From contig NC_016791.1 in assembly GCF_000244875.1 (NCBI RefSeq), positions 2,609,001-2,673,000 on the forward strand: DNA of 64,000 nt, in the 5' to 3' direction. The notes below the pieces were generated by a model. That model ran no database searches. It was not told where the DNA came from and worked only from the letters and a program-made list of their open reading frames with translations. Both the position numbers and the translations under genes were made by a program. This document shows positions 44,633 to 53,041 of this stretch, piece by piece. The DNA comes from Clostridium sp. BNL1100 (GTDB taxonomy: Bacteria; Bacillota; Clostridia; Acetivibrionales; DSM-1351). Each line of letters opens with the position of its first letter. The stretch's first letter is position 1.

Positions 44633-46078
44633 TCATTCATCCACCGTTTTGCTTACCTTGCGAAGTCTTCCTTTTATAGGTGTTTTCTGTAATTCCTTAA
44701 AGACCAGCTCACCTTTATTGTTTAATATTTCTACAAACGTAGATACATCAAGTATATTGATGATACCTATATCTGCCGCTGTCATACCTTTTAAATTACA
44801 GAGTGTCCCAACGATGTCCACCGGCCTCATCTTGGTTTTCTTTCCTGCATTGATATGTAATTTCATAATCTCTTTATTAAGTTGCACACCTTTTGTTTCT
44901 TTAATTTCAGGCGTAGTAACTATTTTCTCAGAAAATTCCTGCTTTAAATTATTCACAGTATCTTTATCGGGTATTTCTTTTAATAAAATTTCTTTACCAA
45001 TGTATTGATTTATATCATTCAGATACTTACTTTCATCTTTTGTTACAAAAGTAATAGCTTTGCCATCCCTGCCTATACGACCGGTTCTCCCTATCCTGTG
45101 TACATAAGTTTCACCATCTTGTGGAATATCATAATTAATTACAAGTGAAATGTTGTCTATATCTATCCCTCTGGCTGCAACATCTGTAGCTATCAGATAC
45201 CTGAAATAGCCCCGCTTGAAGTTATTCATTACTCTTAATCTGTCACGCTGCTCCATTCCTCCATGAATCTTTTCACAGGAATACTTGAAAAGTGAAAGTT
45301 TATTATATACCTCATCCACCTTTTGCTTTGTATTACAAAATACTATACAGCTATCCGGGTTTTCTACTATTGTTATATCTCTTAAAAGGTTTATCTTATT
45401 TACTCGGTCTACATCATACCTCTCCTGATGCACCCTTTCTGCCGTTGGATTTTGCTCCTCTATTTCAACACGTATAGGCTCTTTCATGTATTTGTTGCAT
45501 AGAGCCTCTATATCTCTTGGCATTGTTGCTGATAGTAGCACCGTAACACGTTCCTTCGATAGACTTGATACTATAGTCTCTATTTGTTCAATAAATCCCA
45601 TATGGAGCATTTCATCAGCTTCATCTATTACAAGATACTTTATTTTTGATGTGTCAAATGTATTTCTTTCGATATGGTCTATGATACGTCCCGGTGTTCC
45701 AACCACTACATGCGTTTTTTGTTTGAGTTCCTTTTCTTGATTATAGAAGGGAGACTTGCCGTAAATCGCTGATACTTTAAGCCTTTTAAATCTACCTAAA
45801 TTAAACATATCTTCCTTCACCTGAATAGCAAGTTCTCTTGTAGGTGTAATCACTAATGCCTGAGGTTTATTTTCATCCCATTCTACCAATTCACAAATGG
45901 GGACAGCAAATGCAGCTGTCTTTCCACTTCCTGTTTGGGATTTTACTATAATGTCCTTTTGCTCTAAAACAGCTGGTATAACCTTTTCTTGAACCTTTGT
46001 AGGACTTTTAAAATTCAACATGCTTATTGCTTTTAATATTTCACTACTCAATTTATAATCACTAAAAGCTGGGTTCAT
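44633..46078 (-). CDS. dbpA: DEAD-box ATP-dependent RNA helicase DbpA
   Basis: 481 residues. RecA1 domain: SQTGSGKTAA (motif I), PTRELA (Ia), DEAD box in VIDEADEM, SATMP (III). RecA2: IATDVAARGIDID (V), HRIGRTGRIG (VI). The C-terminal approximately 75 residues (HINAGKKTKMRP to the end) match the DbpA RNA-binding domain, which targets hairpin 92 of 23S rRNA during 50S assembly. Size equals B. subtilis YxiN/DbpA. ATG at 46078 after AAAGGAG. It sits between an intact tRNA-Leu and a decayed tRNA-Leu-like fragment. Confidence 0.94.
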   Translation of the reverse strand: MNPAFSDYKLSSEILKAISMLNFKSPTKVQEKVIPAVLEQKDIIVKSQTGSGKTAAFAVPICELVEWDENKPQALVITPTRELAIQVKEDMFNLGRFKRLKVSAIYGKSPFYNQEKELKQKTHVVVGTPGRIIDHIERNTFDTSKIKYLVIDEADEMLHMGFIEQIETIVSSLSKERVTVLLSATMPRDIEALCNKYMKEPIRVEIEEQNPTAERVHQERYDVDRVNKINLLRDITIVENPDSCIVFCNTKQKVDEVYNKLSLFKYSCEKIHGGMEQRDRLRVMNNFKRGYFRYLIATDVAARGIDIDNISLVINYDIPQDGETYVHRIGRTGRIGRDGKAITFVTKDESKYLNDINQYIGKEILLKEIPDKDTVNNLKQEFSEKIVTTPEIKETKGVQLNKEIMKLHINAGKKTKMRPVDIVGTLCNLKGMTAADIGIINILDVSTFVEILNNKGELVFKELQKTPIKGRLRKVSKTVDE

Positions 46079-46309
46079 TTTTTAGTATCTCCTTTATCAC
46101 GATTTCTCTTTTGGCTTATTTTCCTTAACAGTTTCGGGAGAAATCTTAGCGGGCCCTAGTATTTTTCAAACTTATTCTTCTTAATAATTATTTATTTTTC
46201 ATACTTAAAGCCTATTTTATACTTGTCCATTATTACAATGTACAATTATATCATATCTTAAAAATAACCCTAACACAAAATAATACTCCTATGAGAGGGT
46301 AAGGTAGAC

Positions 46310-46337
46310 TGTGTGGGCTCAAGTCCTACTCACCACA
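46310..46337 (+). pseudogene. Decayed tRNA-Leu 3'-end remnant
   Basis: GTGTGGGCTCAAGTCC resembles the T arm GTGTGGGTTCAAGTCC of the intact tRNA-Leu at 44476 and continues TACTCACCACAC where the tRNA has CACCGTCCGCACCA. Same strand as the tRNA. No anticodon arm or 5' half can be found upstream, so it is a fragment. A hairpin follows, as it does after the intact gene. Confidence 0.6.
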
Positions 46338-46344
46338 CAAAGAA

Positions 46345-46372
46345 AAGAGAAGATTACTTAGTCTTCTCTTCT
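46345..46372 (-). terminator. Terminator of the RimJ/RimL-like gene
   Basis: AAGAGAAGA / TCTTCTCTT with an 8-nt loop; the minus strand continues TTTCTTTG, a moderate U-tract. The 46079-46471 gap otherwise holds only the tRNA remnant and a leader for dbpA. Confidence 0.65.
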
Positions 46373-46471
46373 ATAAATTATTCAAGTTGCGCTCAGTTTC
46401 CAAAAGAGTATTGCTTTTACTCAGAAAGACAGTGAATTATAATACCTGTGTGAACTACAATATCAGATTCT

Positions 46472-47017
46472 TTAGAGAGATTGCCACTCTTCTGCTAATA
46501 TCGCATATACACAATCATCATACCATTGGTTGCCCAACCTACAACTTTTAATAAAGTGAGCTTCTTTTCTAAATCCGATTTTTTGAAGAAGTTTTATTGA
46601 TTTTAAATTATCAGGGTCAACTGATGCAGTAATTCTATGTTTTTTAAAAACAGTAAAGGCATAATTAATTACGGCCTTGACTGCTTCCACAGCATACCCG
46701 TTACCTTGATATTTAGGAGAAAGTGTATAGCCAATTTCAATCTGATAATCATCCTCTAAAAAATGAATTCCAATATCTCCAATCAGTTGCCCTTCCTTTA
46801 AGCACACAGCCAATTGCATCCACGTATTTCTTGTGTTAGGGCATACAGAAATATTTTTATTAATAAACTCTTCAATTTCGTCGATATCCTTTGGTCTCCA
46901 TGCTTGGTATTGATAAATCTCAGGCATGGAACGATATTGGAAAAAATCATTTTTATCTTCCATTTTAAGTATTCTAATTAACAATCTTTCTGTTTGTATA
47001 AAATAAAATTTGTGCAT
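46472..47017 (-). CDS. RimJ/RimL-type GNAT acetyltransferase
   Basis: 181 residues. Begins with the RimJ/L hallmark ERLLIRILKMEDKNDFFQY and contains IEIGYTLSPKYQGNGYAVEAVKAVINYAF (acetyl-CoA loop) and the C-terminal ASVDPDNLKSIKLLQKIGF. Substrate unknown: ribosomal protein N-termini, other proteins or small molecules are all possible. The ATG follows AAGGAA. Confidence 0.88.
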   Translation of the reverse strand: MHKFYFIQTERLLIRILKMEDKNDFFQYRSMPEIYQYQAWRPKDIDEIEEFINKNISVCPNTRNTWMQLAVCLKEGQLIGDIGIHFLEDDYQIEIGYTLSPKYQGNGYAVEAVKAVINYAFTVFKKHRITASVDPDNLKSIKLLQKIGFRKEAHFIKSCRLGNQWYDDCVYAILAEEWQSL

Positions 47018-47205
47018 TTATTATTATTCCTTTTTAAATACTTTATTAGTATCTATTATGCATCTTTTTTATTTTCTTAGCAAACAAACAGTCTCCATGT
47101 ATCATAAAACCGCTTAAAATCTATTTTTCACAATTAGTTAGAGTCAAAGTTTAATCTCTAGCTTTCCCATTTCATTTCTCAATTGTAATAGTAGTTTAAA
47201 TTCAT

Positions 47206-48606
47206 TCATCTCAGACGGTTTCCAACCGTCCCATTGCTTCTTCCCGATTCCTGACTTAATAAAAACTCACAGACAGGGTTACACACGTTCTGGCACTCAA
47301 AATACTTTACCACATCCACGTAAGATTTGGCGTTGACCTTGTCAAAATCTTTAGGATCAGGTGTGAAGCTAAAAAGTTTGAGTGGACTTGCATCCAGCTG
47401 AATACAGTTATCATTAAAAGGCTGTGTTCCTGACATATGAGCCTCTCCGGTACCTCCAAGCAGGCTCAAATATTGTTTTATAAAATCCAAAATGTTAAAT
47501 ATCGGTGTTTGTTCATCCTTGTTTAGTCTGAGACCAAAAGTATTTGGCTGGGATGAGCTGTTTGAAAACTGTTTGAAGGCATTTATAGGAATATTGTTAG
47601 TTAGACCTCCATCTACCCAGACCCCTTCCAGTTCCCTATGGTTTTTCCAGTCTGAACTTCCAAAGATGTATTGCAGGTCTTCGGGCTCAATTATTATAGG
47701 TTTATATGCAAATGGAATACTCATTGAAATACGGACAATATCCGCCGCGGATATTTTATTTGTCATATCATCAAAGCTGGAAAAGATGTAACTTTTCATA
47801 TCCAGCATATTAGTACCTGTAAATGCAAGCTTGGTTTTAGTCAACTTACCCAAATCACCGATAGAAGTATTCATATAGAGTTTCTTAAATTCATAAGATG
47901 ATTTACTCTGATCATAAGTACGGGATAAGTCAGATATACTGGCATTTTTAAACATATCAGGGTTCTCAATTCTCACCCTTGCCATAGAGATCCATTTGTC
48001 AAAGAAATTTCTTATTTCATTTCCCGTAAATACTCCAAAATCGGTATGAAGGCAGTAAACTAAATCTCTTTTCCCTTTTTTGATTCTAAGAAGTACTTCG
48101 TCGGGTAGGTTGTTTTTGCCGAAATTTGTAATCACATCGTCTATAATTGGGTTTAAATATTTTCCTATTATTCCTTGAAACTCTCCCAGCTTAAAATCTC
48201 TTAACGTTTTGAATTTTATTCCAAGCCCCTGTAATATCTTCTTGTGTATATCACTTAGACCATTTAAACGTTTTTGTTCTCTTTCAAGGAACCTTGTGTT
48301 GCTCATTTTATTATTGTTTATTAAAAACGGCTGCTTATTTATATCAGGTCCATCAAAGAATTTATTAAAGTTCTCCAGCTTTAAAATGTCTGTTATCTCT
48401 CTGGAATTATATCCGCATGCCAGAAAGAGCGATGTTATAGAGCCGGCGGAAGCGCCGGCTACTCCTTTTATATTTTTGATACGGAAGTTCTCATGCTGAA
48501 TTACATTTATATCCTCAAGAGCCTTGATTGCTCCGATAAAAGCATTGCCACAGCCACCTCCGCCTTCTAAAGCCAGATATTCTATATCTTCCTTCATTAT
48601 CTTCAA
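47206..48606 (-). CDS. Patatin-like phospholipase
   Basis: 466 residues from a TTG at 48606, nine bases after a G8 run acting as Shine-Dalgarno; the longest frame starts at 48675 and an ATG lies at 48597. The oxyanion loop is LEGGGGCGNAF, the nucleophile Ser53 is in GASAGS (GxSxG), and the second catalytic residue is in WVDGGLTNNIP. No signal peptide or TM is evident, so it should be cytosolic or secreted by a non-classical route. The catalytic domain is split by a long insertion with an alpha-helical region around 130-250. It follows the 780-residue gene by about 80 bp (15 bp if the longer frame is used), on one transcript. Confidence 0.88.
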   Translation of the reverse strand: MKIMKEDIEYLALEGGGGCGNAFIGAIKALEDINVIQHENFRIKNIKGVAGASAGSITSLFLACGYNSREITDILKLENFNKFFDGPDINKQPFLINNNKMSNTRFLEREQKRLNGLSDIHKKILQGLGIKFKTLRDFKLGEFQGIIGKYLNPIIDDVITNFGKNNLPDEVLLRIKKGKRDLVYCLHTDFGVFTGNEIRNFFDKWISMARVRIENPDMFKNASISDLSRTYDQSKSSYEFKKLYMNTSIGDLGKLTKTKLAFTGTNMLDMKSYIFSSFDDMTNKISAADIVRISMSIPFAYKPIIIEPEDLQYIFGSSDWKNHRELEGVWVDGGLTNNIPINAFKQFSNSSSQPNTFGLRLNKDEQTPIFNILDFIKQYLSLLGGTGEAHMSGTQPFNDNCIQLDASPLKLFSFTPDPKDFDKVNAKSYVDVVKYFECQNVCNPVCEFLLSQESGRSNGTVGNRLR

Positions 48607-48689
48607 CTTAAGTATCCCCCCCCTATTAAAAGGCTGTTGTTTATTATCTAAACAATAAGTGACTTGTATTAACATAATTCACTGAATTC

Positions 48690-51032
48690 CTAAGCTTCCA
48701 GTTCATCACTCTTCTGAAGAATAACTAATGAGGTTGGGATTGTAACTTCCCACTGTTCACCGGTAAATACACCTTCTGCCGTATCATTGGTCTGTGATTT
48801 TATTTCATCAATAATCGATACATAAAGATCATCATCAATAAGAGGGACAGTTCCTCCATTCCAAAGCTTGCCGGTGTTTGTATAGAAAGCCAGTGCTTCT
48901 TCATAATTGGGGCGAACGGGGACAATCACCTTTGCTGCACCTGCATGCAGGAACTTGGTGAATTGTGGGTCGGAGCCTTCAGTGTCTTTAATTGCATCAT
49001 CCCAACCTTCATTTCTCCCCCAGAAATATGGATAGAATACATACGACACTTGTTCCCACTCAAAAGCCTGCTCAAAGAATTGCACATTTTCACCAATTTT
49101 CGGAACACTGTTTAGTTTTATATTAATTTCTGAATCGGTTTCGTTGAATGCACTAAAATTAAATTCCTCTCCCCTCAGTAAGTGAATACACCACTTTTTC
49201 AATTCTTTCTTTTCAATTTCTCTATTTGTTGCCGGATTACTATAAACGGGTTGGGTATATTCCAATTCAGAGAGCTGTTTGCGGTATTCTGCCATCTGAG
49301 CTTCATAAGCCTCCACTATGGCTGTGTATGTTTTAATCTGCCAGCTTTCATAAAGTTCGGGGGTTCTTTCACACTCGACAACGATATTTATTGCAACTCC
49401 GGCATAATCTCTCATCATTATGGCTACAGGTATATCACCTATATAACCGTCAAGGTTCATTATTTCGAATAGCTGGGGTTTATCTCTCCATACTTTTCCT
49501 ATCACTACCTGAAAATCACTATTATTACCTACACCGCCTCCTCCGGCATATGCCCGCACAGCTTTGTATCCATCCGGCACTTTAAGTTTTTTGGTTACAT
49601 TAGTTACTATAGCAGGATGATCTGCAGGTATATCATAGGATTCTCCAATTGATACCAGCTTAACAGGTGGCGGTGTAACTCCCTTTACATTATATTGATG
49701 TATAAAGTTATTGAAATTGTTCTCGGTTATATCTCTATGTGTTATACTCAGTGCACTGGGCATTTTCACACCTTTTTTCATTTCAGTCTTTGATTTCTTA
49801 TTTATAAAGTTGTAAAAAGCAGCCGGCTCGGGAACGATAAATTCATAAAGCATTCTCTTGCCAAAATTGAATATTTTTGCTTCGTAAACCTTATCCACCC
49901 ATCTATATATCCCAACCACATTATCAGCACCTGTTTTGTTGTCGAAAGAATGGTTGTTTTTTTCTTCTATCTCGCTTATTGATGTACTTGTACGGGACTC
50001 TTTAACTCTTTCCGTTATTTTGGAGACTGCACGTGACACTATTTCTCTGGAGTAGTCCGAAGCTATTCTGTTTGTTTCTGATTGTGAACCGGAGTGTGAT
50101 ATATTTGTGTTTGCAGTAAGTTTGACAAATTGTCCGTAAGAAGCGGATACACTCAAGCCTGCGCTAAAATCGGTATTTGAGGAAATTATGCTTTGGGATT
50201 CTCTTTGAAGACTGAACCTTTCACTGTTTTGAAGATCCTTTTCATCCTCTTTTGTTGTTTCTGTTTCTAGAAACGAAACATCTTCTGTCCTATCAAGCCT
50301 CCGGTGAATCCTCTCTCTAAGCTCTCCCTTTAGTACATTTTCAATATAGGCTATATCACCCATTTTAGCCCCTTTATATGTCTGCTTGACAACTTTAAGG
50401 TCGCCTACGCCCAGTACTTTGAAATGTTCACTCTGGGAAGGATTTGAAGAGGTTTTATTCTTGAAAAAATGCTTTGGAATAACAACTGATGCATTTAAAA
50501 TTGTATGTATATCTTCAATAGTCTTTGTTTTGATATCATTGTTTGTTAAATAATCTATAAGGTTTATTACTCTTAGGGAGGTAATTACATTTTCATGAGC
50601 CTGAGGATCGTCATATGTCCAATAGGCAAACGAAAGCAGCTGCTTCCAAAGTATACTGTAAATACTTTCATTCGTTTCTTTATTTTCCTTCTTAACCGAT
50701 GAATAAAGCTCCAATGAGCTTGCATACCCTTTTTCCATAAGAATAGCATCTATATCATGTATGAGTTTTTCAATATACTCATTTTTCTGTATATTAGATG
50801 CCAAACTATATATACAATGCATAATATCGTAAAAAAAAGGTGGGATTTTCGTGGTGTATGAGCGGATTTTTCTTGCTGCAAGATATCTGTTTCTATAACT
50901 TGCTATAGAATGTGTCAGGTTGTCATCAATGTTTAGCGTATAATTTAGGTATTTCAAACCGTCCTTATAATTTATTACTTTTTGTGCAGGCCTGATGCCT
51001 ACAAATCGGAAAATTTCACTTTCCAAATACAT
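48690..51032 (-). CDS. Unassigned 780-aa protein encoded with a patatin-like phospholipase
   Basis: No family recognised. Residues 1-195 look helical. A conserved-looking block runs from about 205 to 245 (GVGDLKVVKQTYKGAKMGD, then KGELRERIHRR). A Ser/Thr/Glu-rich stretch with strong beta propensity spans about 250-370, and a Trp/Tyr/Phe-rich block with VVGIYRWVDKVYEAKIFNFG about 372-410. Two further beta-rich regions and a short coiled coil (EAYEAQMAEYRKQLSELE, about 573-590) follow, then an aromatic C-terminal block VSYVFYPYFWGRNEGW (about 662-677). No signal peptide, TM segment or nucleotide-binding motif. A perfect promoter lies 64 bp upstream. The ATG sits two bases from GGGGG; a TTG two codons later has better spacing. 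Confidence 0.8.
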   Translation of the reverse strand: MYLESEIFRFVGIRPAQKVINYKDGLKYLNYTLNIDDNLTHSIASYRNRYLAARKIRSYTTKIPPFFYDIMHCIYSLASNIQKNEYIEKLIHDIDAILMEKGYASSLELYSSVKKENKETNESIYSILWKQLLSFAYWTYDDPQAHENVITSLRVINLIDYLTNNDIKTKTIEDIHTILNASVVIPKHFFKNKTSSNPSQSEHFKVLGVGDLKVVKQTYKGAKMGDIAYIENVLKGELRERIHRRLDRTEDVSFLETETTKEDEKDLQNSERFSLQRESQSIISSNTDFSAGLSVSASYGQFVKLTANTNISHSGSQSETNRIASDYSREIVSRAVSKITERVKESRTSTSISEIEEKNNHSFDNKTGADNVVGIYRWVDKVYEAKIFNFGKRMLYEFIVPEPAAFYNFINKKSKTEMKKGVKMPSALSITHRDITENNFNNFIHQYNVKGVTPPPVKLVSIGESYDIPADHPAIVTNVTKKLKVPDGYKAVRAYAGGGGVGNNSDFQVVIGKVWRDKPQLFEIMNLDGYIGDIPVAIMMRDYAGVAINIVVECERTPELYESWQIKTYTAIVEAYEAQMAEYRKQLSELEYTQPVYSNPATNREIEKKELKKWCIHLLRGEEFNFSAFNETDSEINIKLNSVPKIGENVQFFEQAFEWEQVSYVFYPYFWGRNEGWDDAIKDTEGSDPQFTKFLHAGAAKVIVPVRPNYEEALAFYTNTGKLWNGGTVPLIDDDLYVSIIDEIKSQTNDTAEGVFTGEQWEVTIPTSLVILQKSDELEA

Positions 51033-51095
51033 CGCCCCCTAAATAAAATTTAAATTTAAGGTCTAAAAAAACAAAAACAGAGTGCAATTTACATA

Positions 51096-51124
51096 ATTAT
51101 ACAATTAGCTCGATACTGTGTCAA
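51096..51124 (-). promoter_or_regulatory. Perfect consensus promoter of the 780-aa/patatin operon
   Basis: Minus strand TTGACA (51119-51124), 17-bp spacer, TATAAT (51096-51101), leaving a leader of about 57 nt. The -35 lies 30 bp past the WG-repeat stop codon, with no clear hairpin between. Confidence 0.88.
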
Positions 51125-51153
51125 TGGACTAAATGAATTTTTTGGAATAATTT

Positions 51154-52695
51154 TTAATTTTTTGAAAAATTGTGTTCCATTTTGTATATTATCGCACTCT
51201 TCTTGCCATTATTATCAAAAGTAAAAATCTCAAACTCTCTAGAGTCTGAATAACAGGGCGTCATATTCTTATAACTTTGCTGTGTAATTGCTTTCCCGTC
51301 TAATCCAAATAATTTTGATAAACCATTGGCTTCAGCACAAATTACGTTTTTTACAACCTGAATTCTTGTGAAGTTTGGATTTAGAATAACTGTACCTTTT
51401 TTATCAAGTATTCCGAACTTTCCTTTTTCCTTTACTATATACAATTGATTTTCGTAACTATGTTCAATTGAATCGTATTTAGGATTCGTTAAGTACTTTC
51501 CATTTTTATCTATAATCCCGTACTTACCACCTTTTAATACAACTGCAGTTCCAAATTCAAAATTCTCATTACTGTTTTGATCTTTCATTATTTCAAATTG
51601 TGCCGGAATAACCAGCTTATTTTTTATATTGATATAGCCTATTTTTCCTTTTATAACAACCGGGGCTAAACCGTAACAAAATGTCCCTGCTCCATCATAC
51701 TGCGGTTTAATTATCTCTTTACCGTTTTTATTTATAAAACCGTATTTGTTACCTTTTTTTACTTTTATATATCCATCGGCTGATATTGTACCGGCAGCGT
51801 CAAATTGCGGCTTAGCGAGTACAGTCATATTTTTATTTATTAGACCCAATTTTTTACCTTGAGAAAAGAAAGTGATATCATTTCTCCCAAAGTCATAAAT
51901 ATTATCATAAATCGGGTTAAGTACTACACCGTCCTTAGTTGCAAGCCCCACTTTTTTATTTTTTACAAATGGAGCAAATCCGTCTCTATAGTCATATGCT
52001 TCATCAAACTGAGGCTTAACAACCTCCTTTCCGGCTTCATCAATATACCCCCATTTATTGTTAAAATCCTTTACCTGAGCAATCCCACCCCGAAAGCTGA
52101 TGAGAGTACCGATACCTTCTGCTTCATAGCCAATCTGTGCATATTTGGGGGCAAGTATCTCTTTACCTGTCTTATTGATAAGTCCCCATTTCCCATTAAC
52201 ACATACAGGTGCAACACCATCAACAAAATTAAACACATCATCATATTTTAGTGGTATGACTTCTTCTCCTGTAGTGTCTATGAAGCCCCATTTTCCATTA
52301 AACTCCACCCTGGCAAGTCCTTCAAAAAAGTTTCCGACACCATACATATCATATTTGATGTCAGTAATTTTTTTACCGTTCTCATCTATAAAACCAACTT
52401 TATTTTCTTTTGTAACAATAATAAATCCATGAAAGTAATCCCATATATCATCATAAATTGCATCTACTATAATAACCCCGTCTTTATTTAAAACTCCATA
52501 TTTTTCACCTTTTTGAAATTTTAAAAGTGGCAGGTTATTGTCATTTATATCATAATCTGAACTTGAGAATCCCTTTAAATTGTCATACTTAGCTTGTATA
52601 ATTGTTATTTTCGAATCTAAAGAAGCTGCACCAACATTTGTGCATAGTAATAATGATAAAACTGCAGTTAAAAAAATAAGACATCCTCTCTTCAT
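51154..52695 (-). CDS. Secreted WG-repeat (KWG) protein
   Basis: 513 residues. Signal peptide about 1-24 (MKRGCLIFLTAVLSLLLCTN...AA). The rest consists of roughly ten WG/KWG-like units of about 40-50 residues, each with a pattern such as KWGFIDTTGEEVIPLKYDD, WGLINKTGKEILAPKY or YGFINKNGKEIIKPQYD. These form beta-sheet repeats of unknown function in many Firmicutes. The ATG at 52695 follows AGAGG. It lies upstream of the 780-residue operon, which has its own promoter. Confidence 0.9.
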   Translation of the reverse strand: MKRGCLIFLTAVLSLLLCTNVGAASLDSKITIIQAKYDNLKGFSSSDYDINDNNLPLLKFQKGEKYGVLNKDGVIIVDAIYDDIWDYFHGFIIVTKENKVGFIDENGKKITDIKYDMYGVGNFFEGLARVEFNGKWGFIDTTGEEVIPLKYDDVFNFVDGVAPVCVNGKWGLINKTGKEILAPKYAQIGYEAEGIGTLISFRGGIAQVKDFNNKWGYIDEAGKEVVKPQFDEAYDYRDGFAPFVKNKKVGLATKDGVVLNPIYDNIYDFGRNDITFFSQGKKLGLINKNMTVLAKPQFDAAGTISADGYIKVKKGNKYGFINKNGKEIIKPQYDGAGTFCYGLAPVVIKGKIGYINIKNKLVIPAQFEIMKDQNSNENFEFGTAVVLKGGKYGIIDKNGKYLTNPKYDSIEHSYENQLYIVKEKGKFGILDKKGTVILNPNFTRIQVVKNVICAEANGLSKLFGLDGKAITQQSYKNMTPCYSDSREFEIFTFDNNGKKSAIIYKMEHNFSKN

Positions 52696-52732
52696 AAATT
52701 ACCTCTTTTCAAAAAATAAATGTAATATACAT

Positions 52733-52761
52733 ATATTAGAACATATTGAATTTAATAACAA
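52733..52761 (-). promoter_or_regulatory. Putative promoter of the WG-repeat gene
   Basis: Minus strand TTGTTA (52756-52761), 17-bp spacer, TAATAT (52733-52738), about 35 bp before the start. The rest of the 52696-53041 gap holds only the ligA terminator. Confidence 0.5.
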
Positions 52762-52977
52762 TCAGTTGAATATTACCATAGTCCATCAGCAATTTAATGC
52801 TTTTTATTTTTCATGGATATCCTTATGTTTTTGACACTCCTTTAATTTTTGCACCAAAACACAGGTAATCTCCATCTGTAATATAAGGGTCGTATTTGAC
52901 TGTTTAATTACTCCTTTTTCCCAGTAAAAAAATAATATCTGTATTTTCGACATTTTTCTCCACGACTATTTTTCACA

Positions 52978-53006
52978 CAAAAAAGCAGGTACATACTTGT
53001 ACCCGC
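52978..53006 (-). terminator. Terminator of ligA
   Basis: Minus strand GCGGGTACA-AGTA-TGTACCTGC followed by TTTTTTG, 35 bp beyond the ligA stop. Confidence 0.88.
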
Positions 53007-53041
53007 CATTCCCACTAACCTTATTGAATTTTTTTCAATTT

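Noticed and set aside
46230-46343. A second complete tRNA gene
   Set aside because: Only the T-arm-like part is recognisable; no anticodon arm, D arm or acceptor 5' strand could be found upstream.
47206-51032. CBASS-type anti-phage operon
   Set aside because: A patatin effector is present, but there is no CD-NTase, ubiquitin-like or other CBASS gene within the flanking kilobases, and the 780-residue partner has no nucleotidyltransferase motif.
51154-52695. DNA repeats in the WG-repeat gene
   Set aside because: They reflect protein repeats; nucleotide copies are diverged and have no spacers.
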